Origin: Spiribacter halobius
GTDB taxonomy: Bacteria > Pseudomonadota > Gammaproteobacteria > Nitrococcales > Nitrococcaceae
DNA: 64,000 nt
Reading direction: 5' to 3'
Assembly: GCF_020883455.1 (NCBI RefSeq)
Contig: NZ_CP086615.1
Span: forward strand, 1,488,001-1,552,000
Positions 32,093 to 41,400 of this stretch are shown here, piece by piece. Within the stretch, counting starts at the first letter, position 1; each line of letters begins with the position of its first letter. The position numbers and the translations under genes are program-made. The notes below the pieces were generated by a model. The model saw only the letters and a list, made by a program, of their open reading frames with translations. It was not told the DNA's origin and made no database searches.

Positions 32093-32824
32093 ATGAGCAA
32101 CACCCTCGTCGATTACAGCCTCACGCTCGTCCTGCTGTCCTACATCGTCTCCGTCGTCGGCGCCGGCTCGGCGCTTTTCGTCGCTCGCCACATCCGGGGC
32201 GGTGACGGCGGCCAGCGGCCGCTGTGGCTCGCGCTGTCCGCGCTGCTCCTCGGCGGCTGTGCCATTTGGGCGATGCACTTCGTCGGCATGCTGGCGTATG
32301 ACCCGGGGATCCCGGTCGCCTATGACGGGCCGCTGACCGCCGTCTCCTTTCTCGTGCCGGTGCTCTTCACCGGCGGCGCGCTCTACACCGTCCACCGCTG
32401 GGAGCATTCCCGCGGCGTCTGGCTCGCGGCGGGGACGGTCATGGGGCTCGGCGTGGCCGCAATGCATTACTCCGGCATGGCAGCCATGCGCATGGCTGCC
32501 ACCATGAGCTACAACCCGATCCTGGTTGCGGTCTCCATCCTCATCGCCATCATCGCGTCCATGGTGGCCCTGTACATCCTTCTGCAGTGGCGGGGCATGG
32601 CCCGCTACCTCAGCGCGGCCGTCATGGGCGTGGCGGTCTGCGGGATGCACTACACCGGGATGGCGGCGATGAATCTGGTGCCCTCGCAGGGCCCGGTGGA
32701 CTACTTTAGCGGGGCCCTGTCGCCGCAGCTGATGCTGCTGCTGGTGACGCTCACCGCCTTTGCGGCCTGCGTGATCAGCGTGTTCCTGGCGCTCAACGAC
32801 GATGGCGACATCGTGGCCGGCTGA
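32093..32824 (+). CDS. MHYT-domain integral membrane sensor without an output domain
   Basis: 243 residues; AGGAGG lies six bases before the ATG. Seven membrane segments with the three MHYT-type motifs: WAMHFVGML, AAMHYSGMA and GMHYTGMAA, each at the outer end of a helix. MHYT domains are proposed to bind copper and to sense O2, CO or NO. Most are fused to GGDEF/EAL or kinase domains; this one ends right after the seventh segment. A hairpin at 32830-32850 closes the unit. Confidence 0.92.
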   Translation: MSNTLVDYSLTLVLLSYIVSVVGAGSALFVARHIRGGDGGQRPLWLALSALLLGGCAIWAMHFVGMLAYDPGIPVAYDGPLTAVSFLVPVLFTGGALYTVHRWEHSRGVWLAAGTVMGLGVAAMHYSGMAAMRMAATMSYNPILVAVSILIAIIASMVALYILLQWRGMARYLSAAVMGVAVCGMHYTGMAAMNLVPSQGPVDYFSGALSPQLMLLLVTLTAFAACVISVFLALNDDGDIVAG

Positions 32825-32829
32825 GGGCG

Positions 32830-32850
32830 GGAGCCCCGCTCCGGGGCTCC
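32830..32850. terminator. Hairpin after the MHYT gene
   Basis: Perfect 8-bp stem GGAGCCCC/GGGGCTCC with 5-base loop, six bases after the stop codon. No T-run, so a weak or rho-assisted terminator or a 3' stabilising structure. Confidence 0.5.
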
Positions 32851-32954
32851 GAGACCGGACAATATTTCCGCAACGATCATTAAACGTGCGAGCATCGTAG
32901 ACCCCGCGACAGGCGCCCCGCCCGGGCGCCGCGCGCCGGATCAGGGGTAAAACG

Positions 32955-34253
32955 ATGACCAAGCATGTGTTCGTGATCGGGCTCGACGAGTTCAATCTGC
33001 GCGAGCTGCAGACCGTCCACAACGCCTCCGAGTACGAATTCCACGGCCTCGTCGACTACGACGTCATGGTGAACCCGCCGTCCTATCCGATGGCGGAGAT
33101 CATGGCGGACGCCCGCAAGACGCTGGCCGAGGCGCCGTCCGTCGACGCCATCATCGGCCACTGGGACTTCCCGACCACCTCGATGCTGCCGATCCTGCGC
33201 CGGGAGTACGGCCTGCCGACGCCGTCGCTGGAGAGCGTGCTCTACTGCGAGAGCAAGTACTGGTGCCGCATCGCCAACGAGGAGGCGGTGCCGGAGTGCA
33301 CGCCGCCGTTCCAGGGGCTCGATCCCTACAGCGACGATCCCGTCGCCGACCTGCAGATGGAGTACCCGTTCTGGCTCAAGCCGACCACGGCGTTCTCGTC
33401 CTATCTCGGCTTCCGCATCGAGGGCGAACCGCAGTTCCGCGAGGCCATGGACACGATCCGCGAGCACATACACGTGTTCGCCGAGCCCTTCGACTACATC
33501 CTGCAGTCCTGCGAGAACCGTGAGCGGCTGCCCGCCAAGGGCAGCGGGGCGACGGTCCTCGCCGAGGGGCTGATCGGCGGCAACCTGTGCACCCTCGAGG
33601 GCTATATCCAGAACGGTGAAGTGGTCACCTACGCCGTGATCGACTCGCTGCGCGGCTCCAACAACGTCAGCTTCCTGAGCTATCAGTACCCCTCGCAGCT
33701 GCCCGAGGGCATCCAGAACCGGATGAAGGCCCACGCCGAGAAAATCCTCACGCACATCGGCCTGGACCACACGCCGTTCAACATGGAGTTCTTCTGGGAT
33801 CCGCTCACGGACCGGATCTGGCTGCTGGAGATCAATCCGCGGATCTCGAAGTCCCACTGCCCGATCTTCCAGATGGCGACTGGTGCCTCGCACCACGAGG
33901 TGGCGATCGATATTGCACTGGGCCGACGGCCGGACTTCCCGCGCCCCGAGGGCCGCTTCCCCATGGCGGGCAAGTTCATGCCACGGGTGTACGGCGACGC
34001 CCAGGTCACGCGCGTGCCCTCGCCGGCGGAGATCGAGGCGATCCACCGGCACTACCCGGAGCTCATCGTCCACGTCTACGTGGAGGAGGGTATGTGGCTC
34101 TCGGAGCTGCGCGGGCAGGACAGCTACAGCTTCGAGATCGCCGATCTGTTCATCGGCGGTGCCAACGAGGAGGAGCTGCACGCCAAGTTCCGCGAGACGA
34201 TGCAGCTGCTGGACTTCCAGTTCTCGGCGGTGCTGCCCACCAACTACGGTTGA
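32955..34253 (+). CDS. ATP-grasp ligase-type enzyme of unknown substrate
   Basis: 432 residues. Starts with a Rossmann-like pre-ATP-grasp domain (KHVFVIGLDEFNLRELQ). The ATP-grasp core carries YPFWLKPTTAFSSYLGF (nucleotide lysine) and, near residue 280-300, MEFFWDP followed by LLEINPRISKSHCP, the Mg-ATP-binding Glu and Asn. Family enzymes join a carboxylate to an amine or thiol through an acyl phosphate. A C-terminal ~100-residue domain is not recognised. The GNAT, M20 and S15 genes next to it suggest amide or peptide chemistry. AGGGG precedes the ATG by eight bases. Confidence 0.85.
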   Translation: MTKHVFVIGLDEFNLRELQTVHNASEYEFHGLVDYDVMVNPPSYPMAEIMADARKTLAEAPSVDAIIGHWDFPTTSMLPILRREYGLPTPSLESVLYCESKYWCRIANEEAVPECTPPFQGLDPYSDDPVADLQMEYPFWLKPTTAFSSYLGFRIEGEPQFREAMDTIREHIHVFAEPFDYILQSCENRERLPAKGSGATVLAEGLIGGNLCTLEGYIQNGEVVTYAVIDSLRGSNNVSFLSYQYPSQLPEGIQNRMKAHAEKILTHIGLDHTPFNMEFFWDPLTDRIWLLEINPRISKSHCPIFQMATGASHHEVAIDIALGRRPDFPRPEGRFPMAGKFMPRVYGDAQVTRVPSPAEIEAIHRHYPELIVHVYVEEGMWLSELRGQDSYSFEIADLFIGGANEEELHAKFRETMQLLDFQFSAVLPTNYG

Positions 34254-34280
34254 GGCCGGTGGGAGGGGGTGGGAGGGTAG

Positions 34281-34348
34281 ACGGGGTCAAGTCTTGACAT
34301 GACAGTTGCGGCTGCAGCCGCAACTGTCATGTCAAGACTTGACCCCGT
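34281..34348. repeat. Perfect 68-bp loopless palindrome (REP-like)
   Basis: Two 34-base arms (34281-34314 and 34315-34348) are exact reverse complements with no spacer, centred on CTGCAG. The arm contains GGGGTCAAGTCTTGACATGA, close to the recurring GGGGTCA-GTCTTGA motif of palindromes associated with REP-associated tyrosine transposases. It lies between convergent genes (ATP-grasp and GNAT) and may double as a bidirectional terminator. No transposase gene is in the window. Confidence 0.95.
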
Positions 34349-34358
34349 GTCCCGGGCC

Positions 34359-34895
34359 TTATCCACGCCCTTTCCTGGCGTTCCGGTACTCCTGCTCCAG
34401 CAGCGAGAGGACCCGCATGGAGGCGAAGCCCTCGCCCTTGCGGACGCTCTCCCGGGCGATGCCCTCCTCGACGAAGCCGAGCCGGCGGTAGAGGCCCTCG
34501 GCACGGCGGTTGTCCAGGGCGACGTTGAGCCAGACCCGGTGGCAGCGGGCGACCTCGAAGCAGTAGCGCAGCACCAGCCGCACGCCGGTGCGCCCGTCAC
34601 CGCGGCCCTTGCCGGCGATGACGATCCGCCGCAGCAGGATGCTGCCGTTGGGGTCGTCCACATCCTCGAGCAGGGCATAGCCCACCGGTCCGTCCGGGCG
34701 CTCGAGGATCCAGTGGGCCGTGCCGGGTCGCTGCAGGCTTGCGCGGTGCTCTGCCTCGCTCCACTGCTCCACGTGCCGGGCATTGTCCGGCTGGCGCTCG
34801 AGGCCGACCACGAAGGCACAGTCGTCGGGACGGGTAGGGCGCAGGGTGAGGCCCCCGATGGTCAGGGGCAGTTGATCGCGTTCGAGTCCAGGCAT
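34359..34895 (-). CDS. GNAT family N-acetyltransferase
   Basis: 178 residues from the ATG at 34895; a longer frame to 34988 enters the neighbour's promoter region. RimJ/RimL-like GNAT: LTLRPTRPDDCAFV at the start, WILERPDGPVGYALLEDVD, the acetyl-CoA loop RRIVIAGKGRGDGRTG and the motif B LNVALDNRRAEGLYRRLGFVEEG. Transfers an acyl group from acyl-CoA to an amine. Divergent from the M20 gene with 91 bases between starts. Substrate unknown. Confidence 0.9.
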   Translation of the reverse strand: MPGLERDQLPLTIGGLTLRPTRPDDCAFVVGLERQPDNARHVEQWSEAEHRASLQRPGTAHWILERPDGPVGYALLEDVDDPNGSILLRRIVIAGKGRGDGRTGVRLVLRYCFEVARCHRVWLNVALDNRRAEGLYRRLGFVEEGIARESVRKGEGFASMRVLSLLEQEYRNARKGRG

Positions 34896-34986
34896 GATGC
34901 GAGGATATCCGGGTTGGTAGTGATCGGGTTTGACCAGCGGCCTCGCTCGGACAACTATGCAAACAGGCTCGCAAGGAGAAACCGGC

Positions 34987-36279
34987 ATGGTCAGACGTAC
35001 CGCCTTCGTGGACCCGGATCACGTTCGGGAGCGTCTCGTCTCACTGATTCGCATTCCCTCGGTCACCGGCCAGGAGGATGCCGCCGTTGGCCAGGTCGCC
35101 AACTGGCTGCAGCAGCTCGACGTCGAGGTCGACTACTGGAACGATGGCATCGCCTCGCTGCAGAAGGATCCGCGCTACCCCGGGCACGAGGTGGAGCGGG
35201 CCTGGGCGCCGGTGGCCGTCGGCGTGCTGCGCGGGGAGCAGCCGGGGCCGAGCGTGCTGCTGACCGGTCATATTGACGTCGTCCCGCCCGGTGACTACAG
35301 CCGCTGGCGCGACGAACCCTTTTCCGGGGTGGCCCGCGGCGATCGCATCTTCGGCTGCGGGGCCGGCGACATGAAGGCCGGCCTGGTGGCGGCCATGGTC
35401 GCCTTCGAGGCCTTCGCCGAGAGCGGTCGCAACTTCCCCGGGCGGGTGATCTTCGCGGCCGTGCCGGCGGAGGAGGACAGTGGCCTCGGCACTCTGGCCG
35501 CCATCCGCGGCGGCTGGGAGGCGGATGTCTGCATTGTACCCGAGCCGACGGTGCAGAACGGCTACCCGGAGCTCGTCATCGCCCACGCCGGGGCGATGTC
35601 GCTCAAGGTGGAGGTGCCGGGCAAGTCGGCCCACGCCAGCAAGCGTCTGCAGGGGGAGAGCGCCCTGGATCACTTTCTCACCGTCTACAAGGCCATGCGC
35701 GAGGACGAGCGGCGCGTCAACGAGGGCGAGACCCATCCGCTGATGAAGGTCCACCCGCTGCCGTACGCGACCAACGTCGGCACCATCCGGGGCGGACTCT
35801 GGTCCTCCAGCGTCATGGATTCACTCGAGGCCCAGGTGCGCGTCGGCGTCGCCCTGAACGAGACCATTGAGCAGGCCGAGCAGCGCTTCCGCAGCGTGAT
35901 CGACGAGTTCATTCGCGAGGACCCGTGGCTCAGCGATCACCCGCCGAAGATCAGCCGCCTGGCGTCGGGCTTCGGCTCCGCGCGTACGGCGGAGGATCAC
36001 CCGCTGGTGCACGCGCTGGGGGAGTCGGCGGAGGAAGAGTTCCGCCGCGCGCCCACCGTGGCCGCCGCCCCCTACGGCTGCGACATGTCCGGCTGGGTGC
36101 GGCACGCCAACACGCCCACCGTGGTCTACGGCCCGGGGGAGATCGATCTCGCCCATGCGCCGAATGAGTCGGTGTCACTGGAGACCACCTACAAGGTCGC
36201 GCGTACCCTGGTAAAGACCACCGAGCGGCTGCTGGAGATGGATGCCGACGACCTGCGCCTGCGGCGGCAGCCGGCATGA
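34987..36279 (+). CDS. M20 family deacylase (ArgE/DapE-like)
   Basis: 430 residues with AAGGAG eight bases before the ATG. Zinc-site motifs: LTGHIDVVPPGD, GCGAGDMKAG, VPAEEDSGLG (general-base Glu pair) and a late histidine in HAPNESVSL. Lid domain about 190-310 with the AHAGAMSLKVEVPGKSAHASK catalytic histidine. The ArgE/DapE group hydrolyses N-acyl amino acids or related amides. The next gene (S15 hydrolase) starts 16 bases downstream, so these two are an operon, probably for degrading an N-acyl or peptide compound. Confidence 0.92.
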   Translation: MVRRTAFVDPDHVRERLVSLIRIPSVTGQEDAAVGQVANWLQQLDVEVDYWNDGIASLQKDPRYPGHEVERAWAPVAVGVLRGEQPGPSVLLTGHIDVVPPGDYSRWRDEPFSGVARGDRIFGCGAGDMKAGLVAAMVAFEAFAESGRNFPGRVIFAAVPAEEDSGLGTLAAIRGGWEADVCIVPEPTVQNGYPELVIAHAGAMSLKVEVPGKSAHASKRLQGESALDHFLTVYKAMREDERRVNEGETHPLMKVHPLPYATNVGTIRGGLWSSSVMDSLEAQVRVGVALNETIEQAEQRFRSVIDEFIREDPWLSDHPPKISRLASGFGSARTAEDHPLVHALGESAEEEFRRAPTVAAAPYGCDMSGWVRHANTPTVVYGPGEIDLAHAPNESVSLETTYKVARTLVKTTERLLEMDADDLRLRRQPA

Positions 36280-36295
36280 ACGAGCGGGTGGCGCG

Positions 36296-38329
36296 ATGAA
36301 GGTAGTGCGCTCCTTCCCCGAGGGCGTGGACGTCATCGAGAACGTCTGGATCCCCATGCGCGACGGCGTGCGCCTCGCGGCGCGCCTGTGGCTGCCCGCC
36401 GGTGCCGAGAACGCGCCGGTGCCGGCGGTGCTCGAGTACATGCCCTACCGCAAGCGCGACTTCACCCGCCTGCGGGACGAGCCCCTGCACCATTACTTTG
36501 CCGGCCACGGTTACGCCGGCATCCGGCTCGACGTGCGCGGCACCGGGGACTCCGAGGGCATCCTGCGCGACGAATACCTCGCCCAGGAGCAGGATGATGC
36601 CGTCGATGCCATCGACTGGATCACCCGCCAGCCCTGGTGCGACGGCAGCGTCGGCATGATCGGGCTGTCCTGGAGCGGGTTCAACTCGCTGCAGGTGGCC
36701 GCGCGCCGGCCCCCGGCGCTGAAGGCGATCATCACCATGTGCTCCACGGATGACCGCTACGCCGACGACGCCCACTACAAGGGCGGCTGCCTGCTGAACG
36801 AGAACCTCGCCTGGGGCTCGGCCTTCTTCTCGCTCAACGCCTGCCCGCCGGACCCGGAGGTGATGGGCAAGGGCTGGCGCGAGCTCTGGCAGCAGCGCCT
36901 GGAGCACAACCGGCTGTTCCCGGCACTGTGGATGCGCCATCCCCACCGGGATGAATACTGGCAGCACGGCTCCGTCTGCGAGGACTACGACGCCATCGAG
37001 TGCGCCGTCTACGCCGTGGGCGGCTGGGCGGACGGCTACGTCAACGCCATCCCGCGGCTGATGGAGGGGCTGTCCTGTCCGCGCAAGGCGCTAATCGGCC
37101 CCTGGCCCCACGCCTTTCCCCATGCCGCCGTGCCGGGGCCGCGCATCGGCTTCTTCCAGGAGGCGGTGCGCTGGTGGGACTACTGGCTCAAGGGCGAGGA
37201 CAACGGGATCATGGACGAGCCGCCGTTCCGCGCCTGGCTGGAGGAGTGGATCGCGCCGGCGCCGGTGCACGACGAGCGCCCCGGGCGCTGGGTGGCGGAG
37301 GAGGCATGGCCGTCGCCACGGATACGCCCGCGGCAGTGGTATCTGAACGTCCTGTCGCTCGGCGAGCGGCCGGATGCGCAGGACGCCGTGCGGGTCCGCT
37401 CGCCCCAGACCTGCGGCCTGCGCGGCGGGGACTTCTACGGCTTCGGCGCCGAGGGCGACGCGCCGCTGGATCAGCGGGCCGACGACGGCAAGTCGCTGGT
37501 GTTCGATTCCGACCCGCTGACCGAGACGCTGGAGATCCTCGGCGCGCCGGTGGTGCACCTGGAGCTGAGCGCCGACCGGCCGGTGGCCCATATTGTGGTA
37601 CGGCTGAACGACGTCGCCCCGGCCGGGGCCTCCGGCCGGGTCAGCTACGGCGTGCTCAACCTCACCCATCGCAACAGCCACGAGCACCCCGAGCCGTTGC
37701 AGCCCGGTGAGCGCTACCGGGTGCCCGTGCAGCTTAACGACATCGCCTACTCCTTCGCCTGCGGGCACACGCTGCGCGTCGCCATCTCCACCACCTACTG
37801 GCCGATGATCTGGCCGGCGCCGGAGCCGGTGGAGATCACCATCCACACCGGCGCCAGCCGGCTCGAGCTGCCGGTGCGCCCGCCACGGCCCGAAGACGCC
37901 CAGCTGCGCGCCTTCGAGCCGCCGGAGCGGGGCCCGGAGCCCGAGCACACCCCGCTCGAGATAGTCGGCTACCAGCGCATGGTGGAGCTCGACCTCACCA
38001 CCGACGAGACCGTCTACACCACCTTCGGCGACGGCGGCGACTTCGGCGGCGCCGCGCTTGCCCGCATCGAGGACATCGACCTCACCCTGGGCTACACCGC
38101 CCGCAAGACCTTCCGCATCAACGAGCACGACCCGCTCACCGCCCGGGCCGAGATCGAGCAGAAAACCATCTTCCGCCGCGGCGACTGGAACGTCCGCCTC
38201 GAGGCCCGCACCGCCGTCACCAGCGACGCGGACAACTTCCGCGTCACCGCCATCCTCGAGGCCTGGGAAGCCGGCGAGCGCGTCTTCCAGCGCGAATGGG
38301 ACGAACAGGTCCCCCGCCGGCTGCTATGA
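36296..38329 (+). CDS. S15 family CocE/NonD-type hydrolase
   Basis: 677 residues from the ATG at 36296. Alpha/beta-hydrolase domain with DVRGTGDSEG, the nucleophile motif GLSWSG (Ser125), and likely Asp/His partners in the segments around DDRYADDA and GPWPHAFPHA. A beta-sandwich jelly-roll domain (X-Pro dipeptidyl-peptidase C-terminal type, about 320-560) follows. A further ~115-residue C-terminal part (residues about 560-677, VELDLTTDETVYTTFGDGG onward) is extra compared with the CocE model. Hydrolyses esters or amides. Operon with the M20 deacylase. Confidence 0.9.
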   Translation: MKVVRSFPEGVDVIENVWIPMRDGVRLAARLWLPAGAENAPVPAVLEYMPYRKRDFTRLRDEPLHHYFAGHGYAGIRLDVRGTGDSEGILRDEYLAQEQDDAVDAIDWITRQPWCDGSVGMIGLSWSGFNSLQVAARRPPALKAIITMCSTDDRYADDAHYKGGCLLNENLAWGSAFFSLNACPPDPEVMGKGWRELWQQRLEHNRLFPALWMRHPHRDEYWQHGSVCEDYDAIECAVYAVGGWADGYVNAIPRLMEGLSCPRKALIGPWPHAFPHAAVPGPRIGFFQEAVRWWDYWLKGEDNGIMDEPPFRAWLEEWIAPAPVHDERPGRWVAEEAWPSPRIRPRQWYLNVLSLGERPDAQDAVRVRSPQTCGLRGGDFYGFGAEGDAPLDQRADDGKSLVFDSDPLTETLEILGAPVVHLELSADRPVAHIVVRLNDVAPAGASGRVSYGVLNLTHRNSHEHPEPLQPGERYRVPVQLNDIAYSFACGHTLRVAISTTYWPMIWPAPEPVEITIHTGASRLELPVRPPRPEDAQLRAFEPPERGPEPEHTPLEIVGYQRMVELDLTTDETVYTTFGDGGDFGGAALARIEDIDLTLGYTARKTFRINEHDPLTARAEIEQKTIFRRGDWNVRLEARTAVTSDADNFRVTAILEAWEAGERVFQREWDEQVPRRLL

Positions 38330-38357
38330 CGCCGTAGCGCGTTTCTGCGCGGGGTTT

Positions 38358-38443
38358 CAACACAACGACACCACGACACAACGGATCACCACGTTCATGA
38401 CGCCTTCGTGGTGACCCGTTGTGTCCGTTGTGTCGTTGTGTTG
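38358..38443. repeat. Long inverted repeat built from short tandem units, between convergent genes
   Basis: Left arm 38358-38393 and right arm 38407-38443 are near-perfect inverse copies (about 33 of 36 positions) separated by 13 bases. Each arm contains repeated CACAACG-type units (right strand CGTTGTGT three times at 8-9 base intervals). It can act as a bidirectional terminator for the S15 hydrolase and RND genes, and repeats the facing-array design seen at three other sites. Confidence 0.85.
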
Positions 38444-38493
38444 CAAGTCGGCGCCGGAGCTTGCCGCGGCCGCGACACGGTGAGCTATCCGGG

Positions 38494-41400
38494 CTACACC
38501 TCTTCGCCGCGTTCCGATGCAAGACGACGGTAGAGGCGGAGGAGGGCGATGATTTCGGGGGTGTCGCCGGCGGCGCGGCGGGCTCGGACCAGGAAGCGGC
38601 GGGCGCGGTTGGCGTAGCCCTCGTCCCAGCCCATCTCCTCCACCACCGCCAGGGCCGCCTGGGCCGCGGCGCGGTTGGCAAGGCCGGACTCCGGCAGGCG
38701 CTCCGCCACCCACTGCAGCTGCTTCAGTGCGTCCTGCCGGCGCCCGGCGGCGAGGGCGAGGCAGCCGGTCTGGTAGGCGTCGGCGGTGCGGGCATCGGCA
38801 CGCAGGGCGGCCAGATCCGCGCGCCAGGGTGAGGCGGAGCGGCCGCTGCGCAGCCGGCCGAGCAGGCCGCGGAGCCCGCGCCGGCGCTCCAGCAGCGGCG
38901 GCGCCGGCAGCTCGGCCATGGGGTCCTCCGCCCGTGGCGCCACGGGGCGATAGAGCAGCGGCGTCACGAACAGCGTGAGCGGCGTGCTGACCGCCAGGCC
39001 GAAGACGATGGAGGCGGCCACCGGCCCCCAGATCAGGGACTCGCCGGCGAGCCCCGTGGCCAGCGCGAACAGCCCGGCGATGGTGGTCAGGGAGGTGATC
39101 AGCACCGGCACCACCCGCCGGCGGGCCGCCAGCACGATGGCCTGGCTCGGCGTCGCCCCGGCCCGGGCACGGGTGTTGGCCGTGCTCACCAGCACGATGC
39201 CGGCGTTGACGGCGATGCCGGCCAGCGCGATGACGCCGTAGAGGGTGTACAGGCTCAGCACGCTGCCGCTCGCCAGCAGCCCGAACACCACGCCGGTAAA
39301 GGCCATGGGGACGGCGGCGAGGATGATCAGCGGCTGCAGGTAGCTGCGGAACTGGGTGGCGAGAATCAGGTAGACCAGCCCGGTACCCGCCAGGAACAGC
39401 AGGGCGAGGCTCGACAGGCTCTCCTGGATGTCATCCAGCTCGCCGGTGAAGTCCAGCTGCACGTCCGGGAAGCGCTCCGCCGGCCCCGCGGCCCAGCGCT
39501 CGGCGATGGCGCGGTTGACGGAGACGGTGTCGGTCACCGCCTCGTCCAGCTCCGCCTGCACCGAGATGGCGCGGCGGAAGTTGTAATGGCGGATCACCGC
39601 CCGGCCGCGACCGGTATCGCTGTGCACCAGCTCGCTCAGGGCCACCGGCCGCCCGTCCGGGAGGCTCAGGGTGCTGCGGCCCAGATCCCGGATGCCGCCG
39701 GCGAGCTGGTCGCGATCGGCGCGTACGCGGACGTCCAGCGTGTCGCCCTGATCCTGCATGCTGGCGACGATCTCGCCGTCCACCAGCAGCCGGATGTCGC
39801 GGATCACCCGGGCCGGGTCCAGCCCGGTGCGCACCATGGCGTCGGCGTCCAGCCGCAGGCGGTATTCGAGGCGCCCCGGGGCATCGTCATCGCGGATCTC
39901 ACGCACGCCGGGGATTTCCGCCAGCAGGCTCTGCATGGCGTCGGCGGCGGCGGCCAGGCGCTCCAGGTCATCGCCCCGAAGCTTGACGTTCACCGGCGGC
40001 TCGGTGGGCGGCCCGGTGGTGACCTGCTGGAAGGAGAGGCTGGTGGGGCCGGGGATCTCCGCCAGCTGCGGCCGCAGATCGTCGACGATGGCCTCGACGC
40101 TGCGCCCGCCCCGTGTGCGCGGGTGCAGGCTCAGGGTCACCTGGCCGTACTCGTCGCCCACCAGCGGCTCGGCATCGGTGAACTGCACGCCGGCGACGCT
40201 CGCCGAGCGGCGCAGCTCGCCATCGCCGAGGCGACCCAGCGCAGCGGCCTCCAGCGCCCGGGTCACCTCCAGGGTCTTCTCCAGCCGGGTGCCGGCGGGC
40301 AGCTCGGCATCCACGTACACCAGCCGCGCCGAGTCGGTGGCGAAGAAGTCCACCCGCAACAGCCCCGCCTGCAGCACACCGATGGCGGCCACGAACAATG
40401 CCAGCACGGTGATGGCGGTGAGACGCGGCCGGCGCAGCGCCGCGACCAGCGCGCGCCCGTAGCGCAGGCGCAGCTGCCGGGTCCAGCGCTCGCGCAGGGC
40501 CTGGATGCGGCCGCCCGCCGCGGGATTGGGCCGCAGCGCCAGCAGGTGGCTCGGCAGCATCCAGAACGCCTCCAGCAGGCTCAGGGCCAGGGCGCAGACG
40601 ACGACGATAGGCGCGAGGCGCATGAAGTCCCCGAGCACTCCGGGGACCAGGGTCAGCGGCAGGAACGCCGCGCTGGTGGTGAGCACGGCGGCCAGCACCG
40701 GCGCTCCCACCTCCCGCAGGCCGCCGAGCACCGCCTCCAGAATGCTCTCGGCCCCGTGCACCAGCCGGTGGTAGACGGCCTCCACCACCACCACCGCGTC
40801 GTCCACCAGCATGCCCAAGCTGATGACGATGCCGAGCAGCACCACCACGTTGAGGCTGTAGCCCAGCACCAGCAGCAGCAGGAACACCCCGGCGAGCACG
40901 AACGGAATGCCGAGGGCGGCCAGCAGCGCGATGCGCCCGCCCAGGAACAGCCAGGTGGTGACCAGCACCAGTCCCAGGCCCACGAGGGCGTTGCCCTCCA
41001 TGACCGCCAGCGCGTTGCGGGTCACCCCCGTGCGGTCGTCGAGCAGAACCATGCGAACGCCGGTCCGCGCCGCTTCCGCGTTGACGCCCTCCTGGTAGGC
41101 GGAGATCTCGTCCACCAGGCGCAGGACGTTGCCGTCCGCGCCCCGGTAGACCGCGAGCATCACTGCCGGATCGCCCTGGTGGCGGATTCGCGCCTCCGCC
41201 TCGGCGAAGCCCTGGCGCACGGTGGCGACGCTGCGCAGCGGCACCTCGCCGGCGGCGGCGACGATGGGCAGGTCGCCGAGGTAGGCGGGATCGTTGGCGG
41301 TGCCGGTAAAGCGCACCAGCCAGCTCTGCTCGCCGATGCCCACGGTGCCGGCGGCCACGTCGCGGAAATAGGCGCTGACGGTATCGGCCAGGGCCGAGGG

